Assembly: GCA_015680905.1 (NCBI GenBank)
Contig: CM027385.1
Span: 27,720,501 to 27,784,500 of the forward strand
Reading direction: 5' to 3'
DNA from: Coptis chinensis
Taxonomy: Eukaryota; Streptophyta; Magnoliopsida; Ranunculales; Ranunculaceae
DNA: 64,000 nt
Shown: one piece after another, positions 1-10,771 of the stretch
Position numbering within the stretch: the stretch's first letter is position 1
How the letters are laid out: each line of letters starts with the position of its first letter
The notes under the pieces: generated by a model
What the model was told of the DNA's origin: nothing
What the model saw: only the letters and a program-made list of their open reading frames with translations
Database searches by the model: none
Translations under genes and position numbers: made by a program

Positions 1-1042
1 ACAATCAAATCCATTCTCATGGTGAACTAATTGTTTCTAGAATGGAATTGAAATTACGACTATTCTACGCTAATCGAAATCAAGTTTTCATCAAGGATTC
101 TTCAACCCTCTCTAATGGAGGTTTAGCCTAGAGTCATTAAACTATCATTTCCAATTGAATTTATACAAGACATCATATAAAGATTATAACTTTGCTTATT
201 TCAACTCGAATGGATGTCTAAAATTGCTAGATTTAATTGAAACTAACAATGATAAATATTAAATCTATGAATTGAAACTACAATGATGTAATGGAAATAA
301 AACTAGATTATCAAGAACTAAATTACTTTATTAATCTAATGAATAAATAACAATGATTCAATAACTGAATTTAAAAACAAGATAACAAAAACTAATTAAT
401 TAATGTAAAAACTAGATCTAAAACTATTATCTAATGGCTACTTTCTACCCTAGCTAATTCCTGCTTAAGAGCTCAGTCTTGTGTCTTGAAATGGAGGAGA
501 CCAGATCCACATTTTCATGCATGGGCTGAGGAGCCATGTTTTGGGCTAGAAAATTGAGCCCAAAACCCAATATTTTAAGTCCATAGATGCATTATCAACT
601 GGATTTTGCTTCAATAGACTTTTTGTCTACTTCTGCTCCTTTGATTGTATCAAGGTCTAGACAATTGGAAATCTTTTTCCGATCCGGTCGTTTTGACATA
701 AGGTAGGCCCAATTCCGAGGTCTGAGTCCAAAGATACGATCTTCGGAAGTTCTGCTGACTTTGTGCGATGTTTCTGCCCGCGTTGACTTTGACTTTTCAG
801 CTTTGACCGGGCTTTAAAAAGGCTTTTTCTCCTTGAATCTTGGCCTTTAATCACAAAACTTCTTAGCAACCGACCCTTGCTCCTTTATCTCACCAAAGTG
901 ACACATTTCTGCACATAATTGACTCCAATGCCTGAAATACATAAAAGAACGTAATCAGCATTAACTCTTATTTATTACTCGCATAATTGGTCTAAAAGTA
1001 TTATTGTTAAGGGGTTAAAACTACAGTTTTGGGCTCTTATCA
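1..1042 (-). repeat. 3' LTR of element A (partial, left part outside window)
   Basis: It matches the right LTR nearly base for base from about 11229 to 12274 and ends in the same ...gggctcttatca. About 457 bases of the LTR lie left of the window. Short ORFs inside it are not genes, because the same frames recur as broken copies in every LTR copy of the window. Confidence 0.92.
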
Positions 1043-1055
1043 AACCACCCCCAAA
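1043..1055 (-). promoter_or_regulatory. Polypurine tract of element A
   Basis: On the minus strand a G-rich purine run (TTTGGGGGTGGTT) directly abuts the LTR start TGATAAG. This is the expected position of the plus-strand primer. The equivalent site in element C begins at 41862. Confidence 0.8.
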
Positions 1056-2845
1056 CAGCATTTTGCTTGTCCTCAAGCAAATATGAGAAATTAGAATAAG
1101 TGACCAAAAATGGAGTTCTAACTACTCGCCGAGTGCGATTGCATTGACCATATGCAACAAGGCATTAAACCACTAGGAATTCCCTAGTGGACGATTTATA
1201 GCCTCGTGAGAGTTTTCTAGTGAAGGTACTCATAAACTTCATCTATACTACAACGACTAAGAAATAAAACTATTATTTCCTTATTTATACCTCAACTATC
1301 TATACATCTCACTAGCAATGAATACAGAATAATCAAGTCGAAACCTAAGCTAATATATGCATAATAATCAATCATCTACGAATAAGCATATATACAATGA
1401 GTATTACTATGAAATGCACTAGCAGGTCCATTTCTGAAAACTCAGAATAACGTCCTTAAGTAGGTCCTCACATAAATGTCAAGACAAAAACCACTCTGAT
1501 TTTTCTGCTTAAGTTTCGCTACTCCAGTGTGTAGTGGGCACACTTTACCTTACAATCTCAATGATACACAAGGAAGTCGGAGTTGATCAAACACATCTGC
1601 CACTAACTATCACACTAACCTATTCCTAATTGAGCTAGAGGTCTTTATTAGGTGTTGCGGGGATTAGGAGATGGTTTAAGAAGGAAGGAAATGGATATTC
1701 AAGAAGGACAAGTCTGAGATAATAGAGTCTTCATGTTATGTAACTAGAGAAAACCTTGTTCTTTACTTTTGCTTCTACACTTTGTTTCCATCCTTAGCCA
1801 TATTTTTTTCTTTTTTTATTTGGCTTTTGACTCCTTTGATTCTATTTTTAGAGTTCTAACTCTTTATTTTTCTTTTATTTATTTATTTGGATGGAAACTT
1901 TCTTTTCTTATCTGAAGCGACTAACAAATTCTTGATTTCAAAAGTCTTTCTCTTTTCTATTCTTCATCTATATTCTCAGACTTATTTAAAGAATGGGTAG
2001 GCTGATTTTTATTTTTATTTTGTTTTGTAACAAGTTAAAGGATTTGCGGTTTATGGAAGGCTAAAGAAAGGCTCAGAGGGGAGACTAGCGGAAAATAATT
2101 TCATAGGTTTGAATTTTTGGCTATATCGATCCAAAGAGGGCCTAAATTCTCGCTTAGGATATGGTATAGTAATCAAGCAAGTGGACGTGTGATTTCTCTA
2201 TCTGGATTTTACTTCTCCCTTGTGTCATTTCTCAAATGTTTCACTCATATAAGGCTTTAGGCTATATTCTCACAGGATTTGTAGAATAAGTACTCTAGCC
2301 TAGATTTCAGAAACTTACTGCCAACAATCATAAATACCCATGTAATATATTTATAGTTAGATGCAAGGATTATTACCTACATATTAACCTAAGTTTCTAA
2401 AAACTATTCTAATGCAAAAGCTATGTAAGACTTCTAGATTATTGAGAGCATAGAGAAAGAAAACAATACAAATATTCCTAAGTGTATAACATAAACTTTT
2501 TATTTATATTTAAAAAAATTTTGATTTTTTTTTCACTAGAAAACAAGTGCATATTATACATATCTATATCCTAACAGATGCCTTAATTACACATGTTTAT
2601 ATGCCCCCCAAACAAGAATCATGCTTTGTCCTCAATGTATTTAAATAAAAAGGGTAGAGAAATACCATGAAAACGCGTAAATTTTTGGAACATCTGCAAA
2701 ACAAGGTTAAAACATACTAATATAGAAAAAGAAAAACAGACGCAACTCTATATGAGTTCCACCCGTTATGGGGTTAACAAAAATCAAATTGCTTAGGACA
2801 TAAGTAGACACTAACTGAAACTAAAAACTTACTTTAACTCTCGTT
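1056..2845 (-). other. Long non-coding 3' region of element A
   Basis: No ORF is supported on either strand. The stretch is collinear with 41862-43680 of element C and so is a conserved non-coding part of this retrotransposon. It holds T-rich tracts (about 1800-1930) and a second polypurine-like run at 2603-2616. Confidence 0.75.
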
Positions 2846-3690
2846 TAAGCATCATCCTCATCCTCTTCAGTAAATAAATTAGGTTCCTTCACGTCCTGCC
2901 ATGCCATGATAACTTGCCAAGCCCGTCGCCGTGTGTCATCAACTTGTGCTAACCTGTCGAGTGTTACTATGTCTGATGGGGCGTAAGGGGCAAACCAAAT
3001 GAGGCTGCACCTGCCATCCCGGCCAAGTTATAACTCGTAATGAACGAACCACCCAATTGGTGGGTCTCATGACTTCAACTCTTTTCCAATCTATGAACTG
3101 GGTGCAGAATACAGGTAAACAAGCACGCATGATGCTGCAAACCAAAACAGGCATAAAAAGATACTTATGCCTCATACTATGGGCTCTCTTAAGACTAGAT
3201 ACTAATACTCGGGGAATGTCATAGCGGCGACGTCCCTCAACTAAAGCAAGGAAAACTTCACCAGCGGTACTATTTGCAGAAGTAAACTGCCACTCCCCTA
3301 AAATATTCATCATAACGAATAACATGATGGTGCCTACATTCAGGGATAGGCTACCAAGGGCTATGTTATAACGCCCTTGGTCCATTATACGAAACACCCC
3401 TCCCCCATAATACTCATGGAAATATGTATAGTCATAGAGGTAAGCATTATCGGTCATATATCCCCATGTGTGCATAGGGTCAGGCAAGGGCAATCCCGAA
3501 ACTAACGCTAACAAATACTTATTGAATTCTAGTGGCGTGTCATCAACCACGACGGAGAATTCTTGTTCTCCATCCTGGTTACAATAGAACCTAGCATTAC
3601 TGTGAAAATAAGTAGATGCCGCCATCCTAACTGCAAGATCCTATCGCGGAACCAATGTCCATAAGATTCGCTTCCCAACAAGTCTTTGCA
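2846..3690 (-). pseudogene. Athila post-pol ORF, second module
   Basis: A 228-residue open frame (3625-2939) continues in another frame to an acidic C-terminus (EEDEDDA, stop near 2846). The central part contains PDPMHTWGYMTDN and FHEYYGGGVFRIMDQ and is closely matched by 44553-44089 in element C, where the frame starts further upstream. No catalytic motif is visible. It occupies the env-like position of Athila elements, but I see no signal peptide and no convincing membrane anchor, so calling it an envelope protein is not supported. Function unknown. A frameshift near the C-terminal end breaks it. Confidence 0.6.
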
Positions 3691-4560
3691 AGATTTTACT
3701 GGTATGACTTTAGGAGATGTCATCACAAAATTACTCTCTAGAACAACTACAACCGATCCTGGAATAACCCACGAAAAATTGAAATTTTTCTTGTCACGAG
3801 GGTGGGTAAAGGGCGCTTCCATCGATCGAAAAGCGCGCCTCTGGAGAAATTCGACTTACAGTGTTTTTTGCGCGGGTCGTGCTCAAGTTTGGTCTTGGGA
3901 GGGCGTAGTCACGCTCAAGGGAAAATTGGACTTACAGTGATTTGGGCGCGAGTGGCGCTCATCGAGGTGCAAAGGCTCTCGAAAGCAAAAGACTTAGTCT
4001 TTGAAGTGAGAAAGAAAAAGAAGGAAAATTGGGAGTGAAAGGTGAGAGATGGAAGTGAGAGATGTGAGTTTTGTGTGGAGAATAAATGAAGTTTATATAG
4101 GTTTTGAGTTTCCAAAATGAATTGGGAAGTTGCCAAAAAGTTTTAAGGCAATTGCCGGAAACAAAAAATTTCCAAAACCAAAAACGGAAACAACCCATAT
4201 TCTTGATTCTAAAACAAACCCAATATTTTTAGATTGAATTTAGAATTGTAACTTCTAAACTCTTTTAGATTTCATCCTACCACAATATCTAATCATAGGT
4301 ATGCCAATATCAGTAATATTCTCGACAATCACTCCAAAACAGTTTCTAAAATTGAGGGTCATATAAAAATCATGCTTGAATAAATAATATCACCCCCAAA
4401 CAATTCAGGAAGGTGGGATTAACAATAAAATCAACGAACAATTTGAAAAGAACCACATTATATTAAAATTAAAATTCAAATACAATTTAACTCGAATTCA
4501 AATTTAATTACGGAATTCAAAAATTAACATCTGACTAATGAAAACAAATACAAAACAACA
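3691..4560 (-). other. Spacer between the two post-pol ORFs of element A
   Basis: There is no credible coding sequence. It contains GC-rich gcgcgggt/ggcgctc-type motifs at about 3805-3965, unlike the AT-rich surroundings. They resemble motifs in the gag leader (10430-10625). A polypurine-like run lies at 4391-4403 (minus strand). Confidence 0.6.
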
Positions 4561-5686
4561 TCAACTCATTTGATCCCTAAACAACGCGCTGCTTGTAGTG
4601 GATGGCACATGAGAAGGAGATGACTCCTGGGCTCCCCATAGGCCATAACCATCCGTCATGCGGCGACGACGCTCGTGCCTCACAGATGCCTCCTCCTCAG
4701 AAGAACACCCCTGGGGTGGGTAGTGTTCAAGCATATCTGCTTTCGAAACTTTTGCTGAGCTTCCATCTCGGCCTTCATCTCCTCCCATCCATCCCATCCG
4801 GGCGAAGTCTCATAGTTACGATGGATGGCAGCTTGCCGAGTCCAGAGATCTCCACAAATAGTGTTGAGAGAATGCAAGCCACGATGAAGCACCGACAGCG
4901 TTCTACATCAGACTTACACCTCTCCAAGGCATCAGCATCAAAACATGTCGTGTCCTCCCCATCTTCCGAATCATCCTCTTCAACTACCCTTTCTTCAGGC
5001 AACCTCCACATCTTCTGGATACACTCCGTATAGATAGTAAGATTTTGGTGCCTCTTCAGGCAAATCTGATCAAACTTCGGAGTCACTTTCAACCTCATCA
5101 TGATCTTTGTTATCGGAACAGGGAGAGGTGCAATACTCTTCCCAACTCCTCTAATCATCGTAATCAGAAACTCGAGGATACAGAAGTCATACTCCCTCGT
5201 ATGGAGTATCCATAGAACGTGAAGACAATTCAGGCTGATGTCACTGACTTTCTCCTTGCCAATGACATTCCTCCTAATCCACTGAGCTACAGTCAGCTGA
5301 TTGGTTCGCAGGGACGACTGGCGAACACAATGCGAGCTTGCATTGTATTTACCCTCCAAAACCGTCTCATTCATCAAGGCCTTGATCCCAGTAAATTGGG
5401 ATTCCTGCATTGTGGCTACTAGAGTGTGTCCCTCCTCCATGCCGAAGATACGCGCCAACAAATTTCTATCCACTTCTCACCTGACTTTATTCACCTTTAC
5501 AAAAATCTTATTCCCAACCAACTCTCTCGTTCTATAAAACTGTTGGACCAAATCCTCATGATAAAAATCATCAGTCGCATACCACAAGTTATTCTAATCC
5601 CTCCTAATCATCTCGTCACTGTAAAACGGCGCAAAGTGGTCGGCATGAAAAGCTTGTTCCGGCAAAATTCGTCGTCTTTGCGCCAT
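4561..5686 (-). pseudogene. Athila post-pol ORF, first module (resembles 'putative plant transposon protein')
   Basis: It starts at 5686 with MAQRRRILPEQAF; the matching start in element C is 46583 (MALRRRMLPEHAF), which supports this start. A stop follows within about 40 codons. The frame is open again from 5473 to 4775, where the IRRNVIGKEKVSDISL and REYDFCILEFLITMIRG blocks resemble the helical domain called putative plant transposon protein (Transposase_32), common in Athila post-pol ORFs. The family assignment comes from remembered pattern. The role is unknown. The C-terminal part (4797-4561) is frameshifted. Confidence 0.6.
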
Positions 5687-6600
5687 TGAGGTTTTGGAAC
5701 GATTTGAGGGTTTAAAAGCAATGTGGGGATGGAGTTTGAAATCAAACTCACTAAAACTAATGGGAGGAAGCATGGTGGTGGCGGTGGCAGTTCGATTTTT
5801 TGGATATTTTTATGTTTTTGGTGGTTGAATTTGATGGGGATGGTGGTGGGGATATTTTGGAGAAGATTTGGGTTGGGATTGAACTTTGAGCGTGGATGTA
5901 GTTAGGTTTTTTTTTTTTTTTTTTTTTTGGTTAGGGTTTGAAGCTTTGTTAATGCCGGTGGTGAAGGTGAAAACGCACAATCCGTTTTGGTATGAAGGAA
6001 AGGGACGCACGTGCGTGGCACGTGCATACGAGATATTGGGCCCAAGCCCAATTCAAATTTTTTTTTAAATTTGTCCATTTTTCGCGCAACTTCAAAATAA
6101 AATTGCCGCTTCGTTACCGATCCGATTTTTGCGAATGAGCTATGGAAATGATCAGGAGAGAATTTCCAATCCAATGATCCATAAAACACTCTATTCCAAC
6201 TGTGGTTGACATATAAGAAGATGGAAAATGCCTCAAAGTGCGTGCATGACGTAAGTTATGCGAACGAATGAAATCTAAATTCATAGATAATGTCAACCCC
6301 AATCGAAATACGATTAAACGGCCTAAGCAACACAGATGGAAAGTTGAACAATCAAAGACGGAAAAACAAACACCCCACCCCCAAACAAATTTTAGACAAC
6401 AGAGTTTAGAAAATTTGTTTTAAAAGTGGGTCTTTAAAGTCAGATTGCCGAGACTTCGTAAATTACTATGTTTATGATTTTAAATTTTTTTTAGTTTTTT
6501 ATGAGAAATATTTAATTAGAGAAAAACAATAAAGCAATAAATGCATAATTCACACCATAGAGGAACATGAGTCAAAAACCGAGAAAATATGCAAGAGTGG
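5687..6600 (-). other. Non-coding stretch between pol and the post-pol ORFs of element A
   Basis: No supported ORF. It carries a poly-T run (about 5906-5928) and a polypurine-like run at 6371-6389 (minus strand). It is collinear with about 46590-47540 in element C. Confidence 0.65.
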
Positions 6601-6719
6601 AAAACGTGAATTATGTTAAACGTGGACTTAGGATCCGGTACTTACAGCCACACACTCCATAAGGAGGGCCGGTTACATTAATGGTGCACTTACCAATATA
6701 TGGAAATGAAAGGAAGTAC

Positions 6720-7507
6720 AACAACCAACAAAGGTCAGTGAAAGAGTCTCCATAGATAGAAAAGTCATCCATGAATACTTCCATGAAACGCTCTACCATG
6801 TCACTAAATATATGAAGCATACACCGCTGGAAGGTACCAGGAGCATTACAAAAGCCAAAGGGCATTTGTTTATAGGCGTATGTTCCAAAAAGACATGTGA
6901 ATGTAGTCTTTTCTTGGTCATCAATATCAATAATAATTTGGAAATAGCCAGAGTAGCCATCCAAAAAATAGTAAAAAGCATGACCAACTAAACGTTTTAG
7001 CATCTGATCTATAAAGGGTAAAGGAAAATGATCCTTTCGTGTCTTGGCATCTAACCGTCTGTAATCAATACATATCCTCCATTTCATAGGACCATGCATG
7101 GCAACATATTCACCCTTGGCATTACGTACCATGGTAATCCTTGATTTCTTAGGAACCACATGAATGGGACTTACCCATTCGCTATCAGAGATTGGGTATA
7201 TGATGTCAGCATCATGTAATTGTAAGACTTCTTCCCTGGCCACCTCTTTCATGGCAGGGTTCAAGCGACGCTGAGGTTCGCGAGAAGTCTTTGCGTTATC
7301 CTCCAAATGGATACGATGAGTGCAAACATTAGGGTCAATTCTCTTAATGTCGGCTAGGGACCAACCAATCGCAGAACGAGGTTCCCTAATCACCCTAATC
7401 AAACGTGCCTTTTCATCTTTAGATAACATAGAAGATATTATTACCGGGTGACTACCATCCAGATCAACTTGAATGTACTTTAACTCAAAAGGAAGAGGTT
7501 TAAGCAC
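6720..7507 (-). CDS. Reverse transcriptase of element A (truncated pol)
   Basis: This is the RT domain of Ty3/gypsy pol. The frame is open from 7507 with the usual order of motifs: SEWVSPIHVVPKK, RICIDYRRLDAKTRKDHFPLP, FLDGYSGYFQI, FTCLFGTYAYKQMPFGFCNAP and the catalytic FMDDFS at 6761-6775 (about residue 245). The catalytic aspartates are intact. About 10 residues later homology to RT stops and the sequence changes to the post-integrase region of element C, so the thumb, RNase H and integrase are missing. The frame formally runs on to 6611 through non-homologous residues. It is part of a gag-pol polyprotein. Confidence 0.9.
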
Positions 7508-7656
7508 CGGGGTGGTTGGAATGTCGATAAATGCTTCTAGAGGGTCCTCATCCTAAGTAATGAAGACATGCTTAGGCAGCAGGTCTTCAAACTCAGTAGA
7601 TGGAGCAACAGAAGGGTCTACGATAGGTGTAGACTCAAAGATGGTGTTGACTTCCT

Positions 7657-8145
7657 CTAAGTAGGAGTCGTCGGGAAATCTGAACTTCCAAAAGAAAGGA
7701 ATTTATGCATATGGTTTTCTAGAAACGTGTTGTTAAAATAATTTTGAGCTAAGCTCTCGATCATGCTAACCTCCCTATTTACGGACGAATCTGGTAACTG
7801 TTTCATCATTTTAAAAACATTTACCTCAATAGAAAGATGGCCAAAAAATAAGGACATCGAACCATCGCAACAATTTATAAGCACGTTGGCAGTGGCCAAG
7901 AAGGGACGCCCTAAGATGATCGGAACAAAGTCGTTAATGACTTTTGTATCGAGAATCACAAAATTAGCAGGATAGTAGAAATCCTGAACCTTAGCAAGCA
8001 CGTTTTCGACCACACCCTTAGGATACTTAATAGATCGATCCGCTAATTGCAACGTCATTTGAGTAGGTTGCATCTCTTGTAGACCTATTTGTTTGTATAG
8101 CTAATACGGGAGTAAGTTAACACTTGCCCCCAGGTCTAGTAAAGT
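7657..8145 (-). pseudogene. Aspartic protease region of element A
   Basis: The retroviral-type protease active site DLGAS (8122-8136, minus strand) is intact and followed by VNLLPY, but a TAG at 8101-8103 then interrupts the frame. The rest is open (8073-7657) and includes LADRSIKYPKGVVENV and the flap-distal ILGRPFLATA motif typical of Athila/Tat protease. The enzyme would cleave the gag-pol polyprotein. It lies between gag and RT in the normal order. Confidence 0.8.
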
Positions 8146-9120
8146 AGTGGCCGTGTGGGAATCTCCTAAGGTGCATTGTACAGTAGGACGACCAGGGTCC
8201 TTGTACTTAACGATTCTATTATGTTCTGATAAAGTTGGAAACTATTCAGTTAGAAAGGCGTCTTTAGGAATATTTGTCTTACGCCTAGTCGTGCACAACT
8301 CTTTAAGAAACTTAGCGTGGTGAGGTAATTTTTTAATTGCTTCAAGAAAGGGTAGGTTTATCATTAGATTTTTGAAAACTTCCCTAATCTCGTCATAGTT
8401 TGTATCCTTGTTTAACATAGCTAATCTCTAGGGAAATGGTGGTTTCTCTCTATATTTAGCGTATGGATCAACTGGATGTCTAACCTTGGCTTTGTGTTTC
8501 TTAGGTTATGGTTTAACTGGTACCTCTACAGGGGTAGGCTCTTCAGTTTCTATTTCGGTATCTAGTTCAATCTCCGTTGTAGGGACTCTTTGTGGGATAA
8601 CTATAGGCATAGTTACGTTGTTATCAACCACTCTCCCAGAATGGAGAGTGGTGATGGCATTTAGCTCACCTACGTTTGCATTTTCTGTACTAGTATTACC
8701 GTTCAACTCAAAGGCTGTGTTTGTTGTTTTAGGATTAGGTATTGCTTGACCTGGAAACACACCTTTTGGTTGTACTTTTTCTTGTGCTAACTGCTGTAAG
8801 GAAAGTTGGATGGCTTGTAAAATCTGTTGCTGAGATTGCATAAAGGCATTGAAACGATCCGGTTGTGGAGTAGTAGTTGTTACAGGTTGTGTGACAGGAA
8901 CTATGTCACGTTGATTATTCATAGGTGGGTTGTGGTAGTTATTATTATTAACCGGAACGATACCTTTATTAGCATTATAATTATTATTGTTATAATTATT
9001 ATAATTACCCTGACCTTGTCCTTGACCTTGTCCTTGTCGTGGTGGAGCTTGGTTATAATTGTATGCTTGCCTAATATTTTGATTATTAAACCCTAGAGGT
9101 GTTACTTGTTGATTATTTCT
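8146..9120 (-). pseudogene. gag-protease linker of element A (low complexity)
   Basis: A 138-residue Gln/Thr/Pro-rich frame (8922-8506) is flanked by Asn- and Gln/Gly-rich codons (about 8940-9110). Stops and frameshifts separate the pieces. The section joins the nucleocapsid to the protease and has no catalytic motif. Apparent plus-strand ORFs here are antisense shadows of the repetitive codons. Confidence 0.6.
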
Positions 9121-10076
9121 CTAACTGAATTTGGGATGTCTCCAAGGGGCGTTAGGAATAGGATAACTATTAATTGAGCAAACGTTATCTTGTTTTGATG
9201 TTTGTTGTTCATAAGCTAGAGGACAATAGGAGTTAAGATGCTCAGGACTCAAACAGAAATTACATGGATTTGAGTTGACATTCATGATGGGGATAGACTT
9301 TTGTTGAATAGAAATAGCTTCTACCTTTTTAGTGAGAGATTCGATTAAAGTTTTTAGCTCAGGATCGGGTTTCATCTCAAACATACCAGTGGCCTTAACT
9401 GTTGTAGAAGAACTAGCAAAACGGAAGATATCGTCACTACCCACCAGTTATTATTACGCTTTGTTTGATATTCTAAAAATTTATAAGCCTCTGAGGCTCC
9501 TTTACTTAGGAATCTACTCCCATTCATTATGTCAAGCACCTTTTTGTGGTGGTGTAACAATCCCTTGAAAAAGGCACAAACTAACGTGTCTTTCACAAGA
9601 TTATGGTGTGGACACTCTATAAGAAGATCGGTGAAACGATTCCAAGCCTTTGAAAATGATTCATGAGGATTCTGTCGAAAGAAATGAATCTTGGAAAGCA
9701 TTTCATCGGTCTTCAGTGGTGGGTAAAAATGTTCCATAAATAGTTGAACAAGTTTGGCCCACGAGTCCACAGAATTAGGCGTTTGGGCAGTTAACCAAGA
9801 CACCGTCTTATCGGCTAAAGTGAAGGGGAATACCCTCAGTTTAATTTGTTCAGCACCAACTGTAGGATGGTGGAATGTAGTAAAGACTTGGTCAATCCTA
9901 CGCATGTGCTGAGAAGATTTTTCATGGTCTAACCCATGAAAAACGGGTAACAAATTAAATATATTTGGGGGGATTCGGAAATCCCCCACTGGGTTTGATA
10001 GAACGATGCAAGATTTTGGGCTATCGTTCAAGGCTTTGTAAAAGTCAGAGAGAGGTGACTCTCTTTCTTCAGCCAT
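9121..10076 (-). pseudogene. gag (capsid and nucleocapsid) of element A
   Basis: The frame starts at 10076 (MAEERESPLSDF). The Retrotrans_gag-type capsid domain follows, with FRIPPNIFNLLPVFHGL, VSWLTAQ, LFMEHFYPP and FRQNPHESFSKAWNRFTDLL. A frameshift near 9400-9440 moves into a second frame (9444-9121) that ends in a zinc knuckle, CNFCLSPEHLNSYC (C-x2-C-x4-H-x4-C), for RNA binding. The product would form the virus-like particle and package the RNA. Lies about 680 bases downstream of the primer site. Confidence 0.88.
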
Positions 10077-10751
10077 TATTTCAGGTGTTGTGTGTGGTAT
10101 ATTAGCTAGAGGTGTAGTGAGTGGTATACTAGAAAGGCGTATTTGTTAATGTTGCTGCTTGATTACGTTAGGTGTTTTTCTTCTGCCTGACCTTAATCTC
10201 ATGCAAGGCTAAGACCAATCTTAACTAAACACGACAACACTCAAACAATCCTGATATGCTAATATAAACCTCTAACAGGAGATGCGAGGTGTGGAAGAAA
10301 GAAGTACCTGAATGCCTTCTTGCTTCGCTTATGAATATCGTCTTATTTACGCAAGCTCAGTGTATATAACAAGTTAGAAACACTGAATAACTTGAAGAAA
10401 TGGAAGTTTGAACTAACCTACGGAAATCGGGCGGTTCAGAGTAAGGCGAGGGTCGCGCTTTGGTTTAGCCTTCGGAGGGCGCGGGTCGCGCTCCGTATCA
10501 AACTGATGTCCAGTGATTTAGGCGCGGGTGGCGTTCCACTGAGGCGCAGGCATGCTCCGTACTTCACTGATGTCCAGTGATTTAGGCGCGGGTGGCGCTC
10601 CATTGAGGAGCAGGCGCGCTCCATGTAATCCTGTGAGGAAAATTTCAGTTCAGAAATGGACAACCATAGTTAGAATCAAACAAGGGTGGGTGGGTTTAAT
10701 GGGACTTGGGAAAGACTAATTATACTAACGAAAACAATTCTAAAGGGAACT
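10077..10751 (-). other. Untranslated leader of element A with GC-rich tandem repeat
   Basis: No coding sequence. Between about 10500 and 10625 a unit of roughly 63 bases (ctgatgtccagtgatttagg ... gcgctcc) is present twice, and a looser third GC-rich block precedes it at 10430-10500. These GC-rich blocks stand out in an AT-rich element. Confidence 0.65.
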
Positions 10752-10770
10752 AAGATGGTAGCGGCGCCAT
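10752..10770 (-). promoter_or_regulatory. Primer binding site, tRNA-Asp type
   Basis: Just inside the 5' LTR the minus strand reads TGGCGCCGCTACC. This matches the start of the tRNA-Asp 3'-end complement (TGGCGCCG) used by Athila elements, with changes further in. One or two bases separate it from the LTR end. Confidence 0.85.
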
Positions 10771-10771
10771 T

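Noticed and set aside
657-869. Short ORFs inside LTRs (also near 11680-12174, 31726-31950 and 41283-41739)
   Set aside because: The same LTR gives different broken frames in each copy. No family motif; LTR shadows.
2939-3625. Envelope glycoprotein in the Athila element
   Set aside because: Position fits, but no signal peptide, cleavage site or clear transmembrane anchor can be seen; left as unknown post-pol ORF.
4602-5033. Plus-strand ORF of 143 codons
   Set aside because: Antisense to the Athila post-pol ORF, which is conserved in element C on the minus strand.
8827-9096. Plus-strand Ile/Val/Leu-rich ORF that looks like a membrane protein
   Set aside because: Antisense of the Asn- and Gln/Gly-rich gag linker; its composition is explained by repeats.
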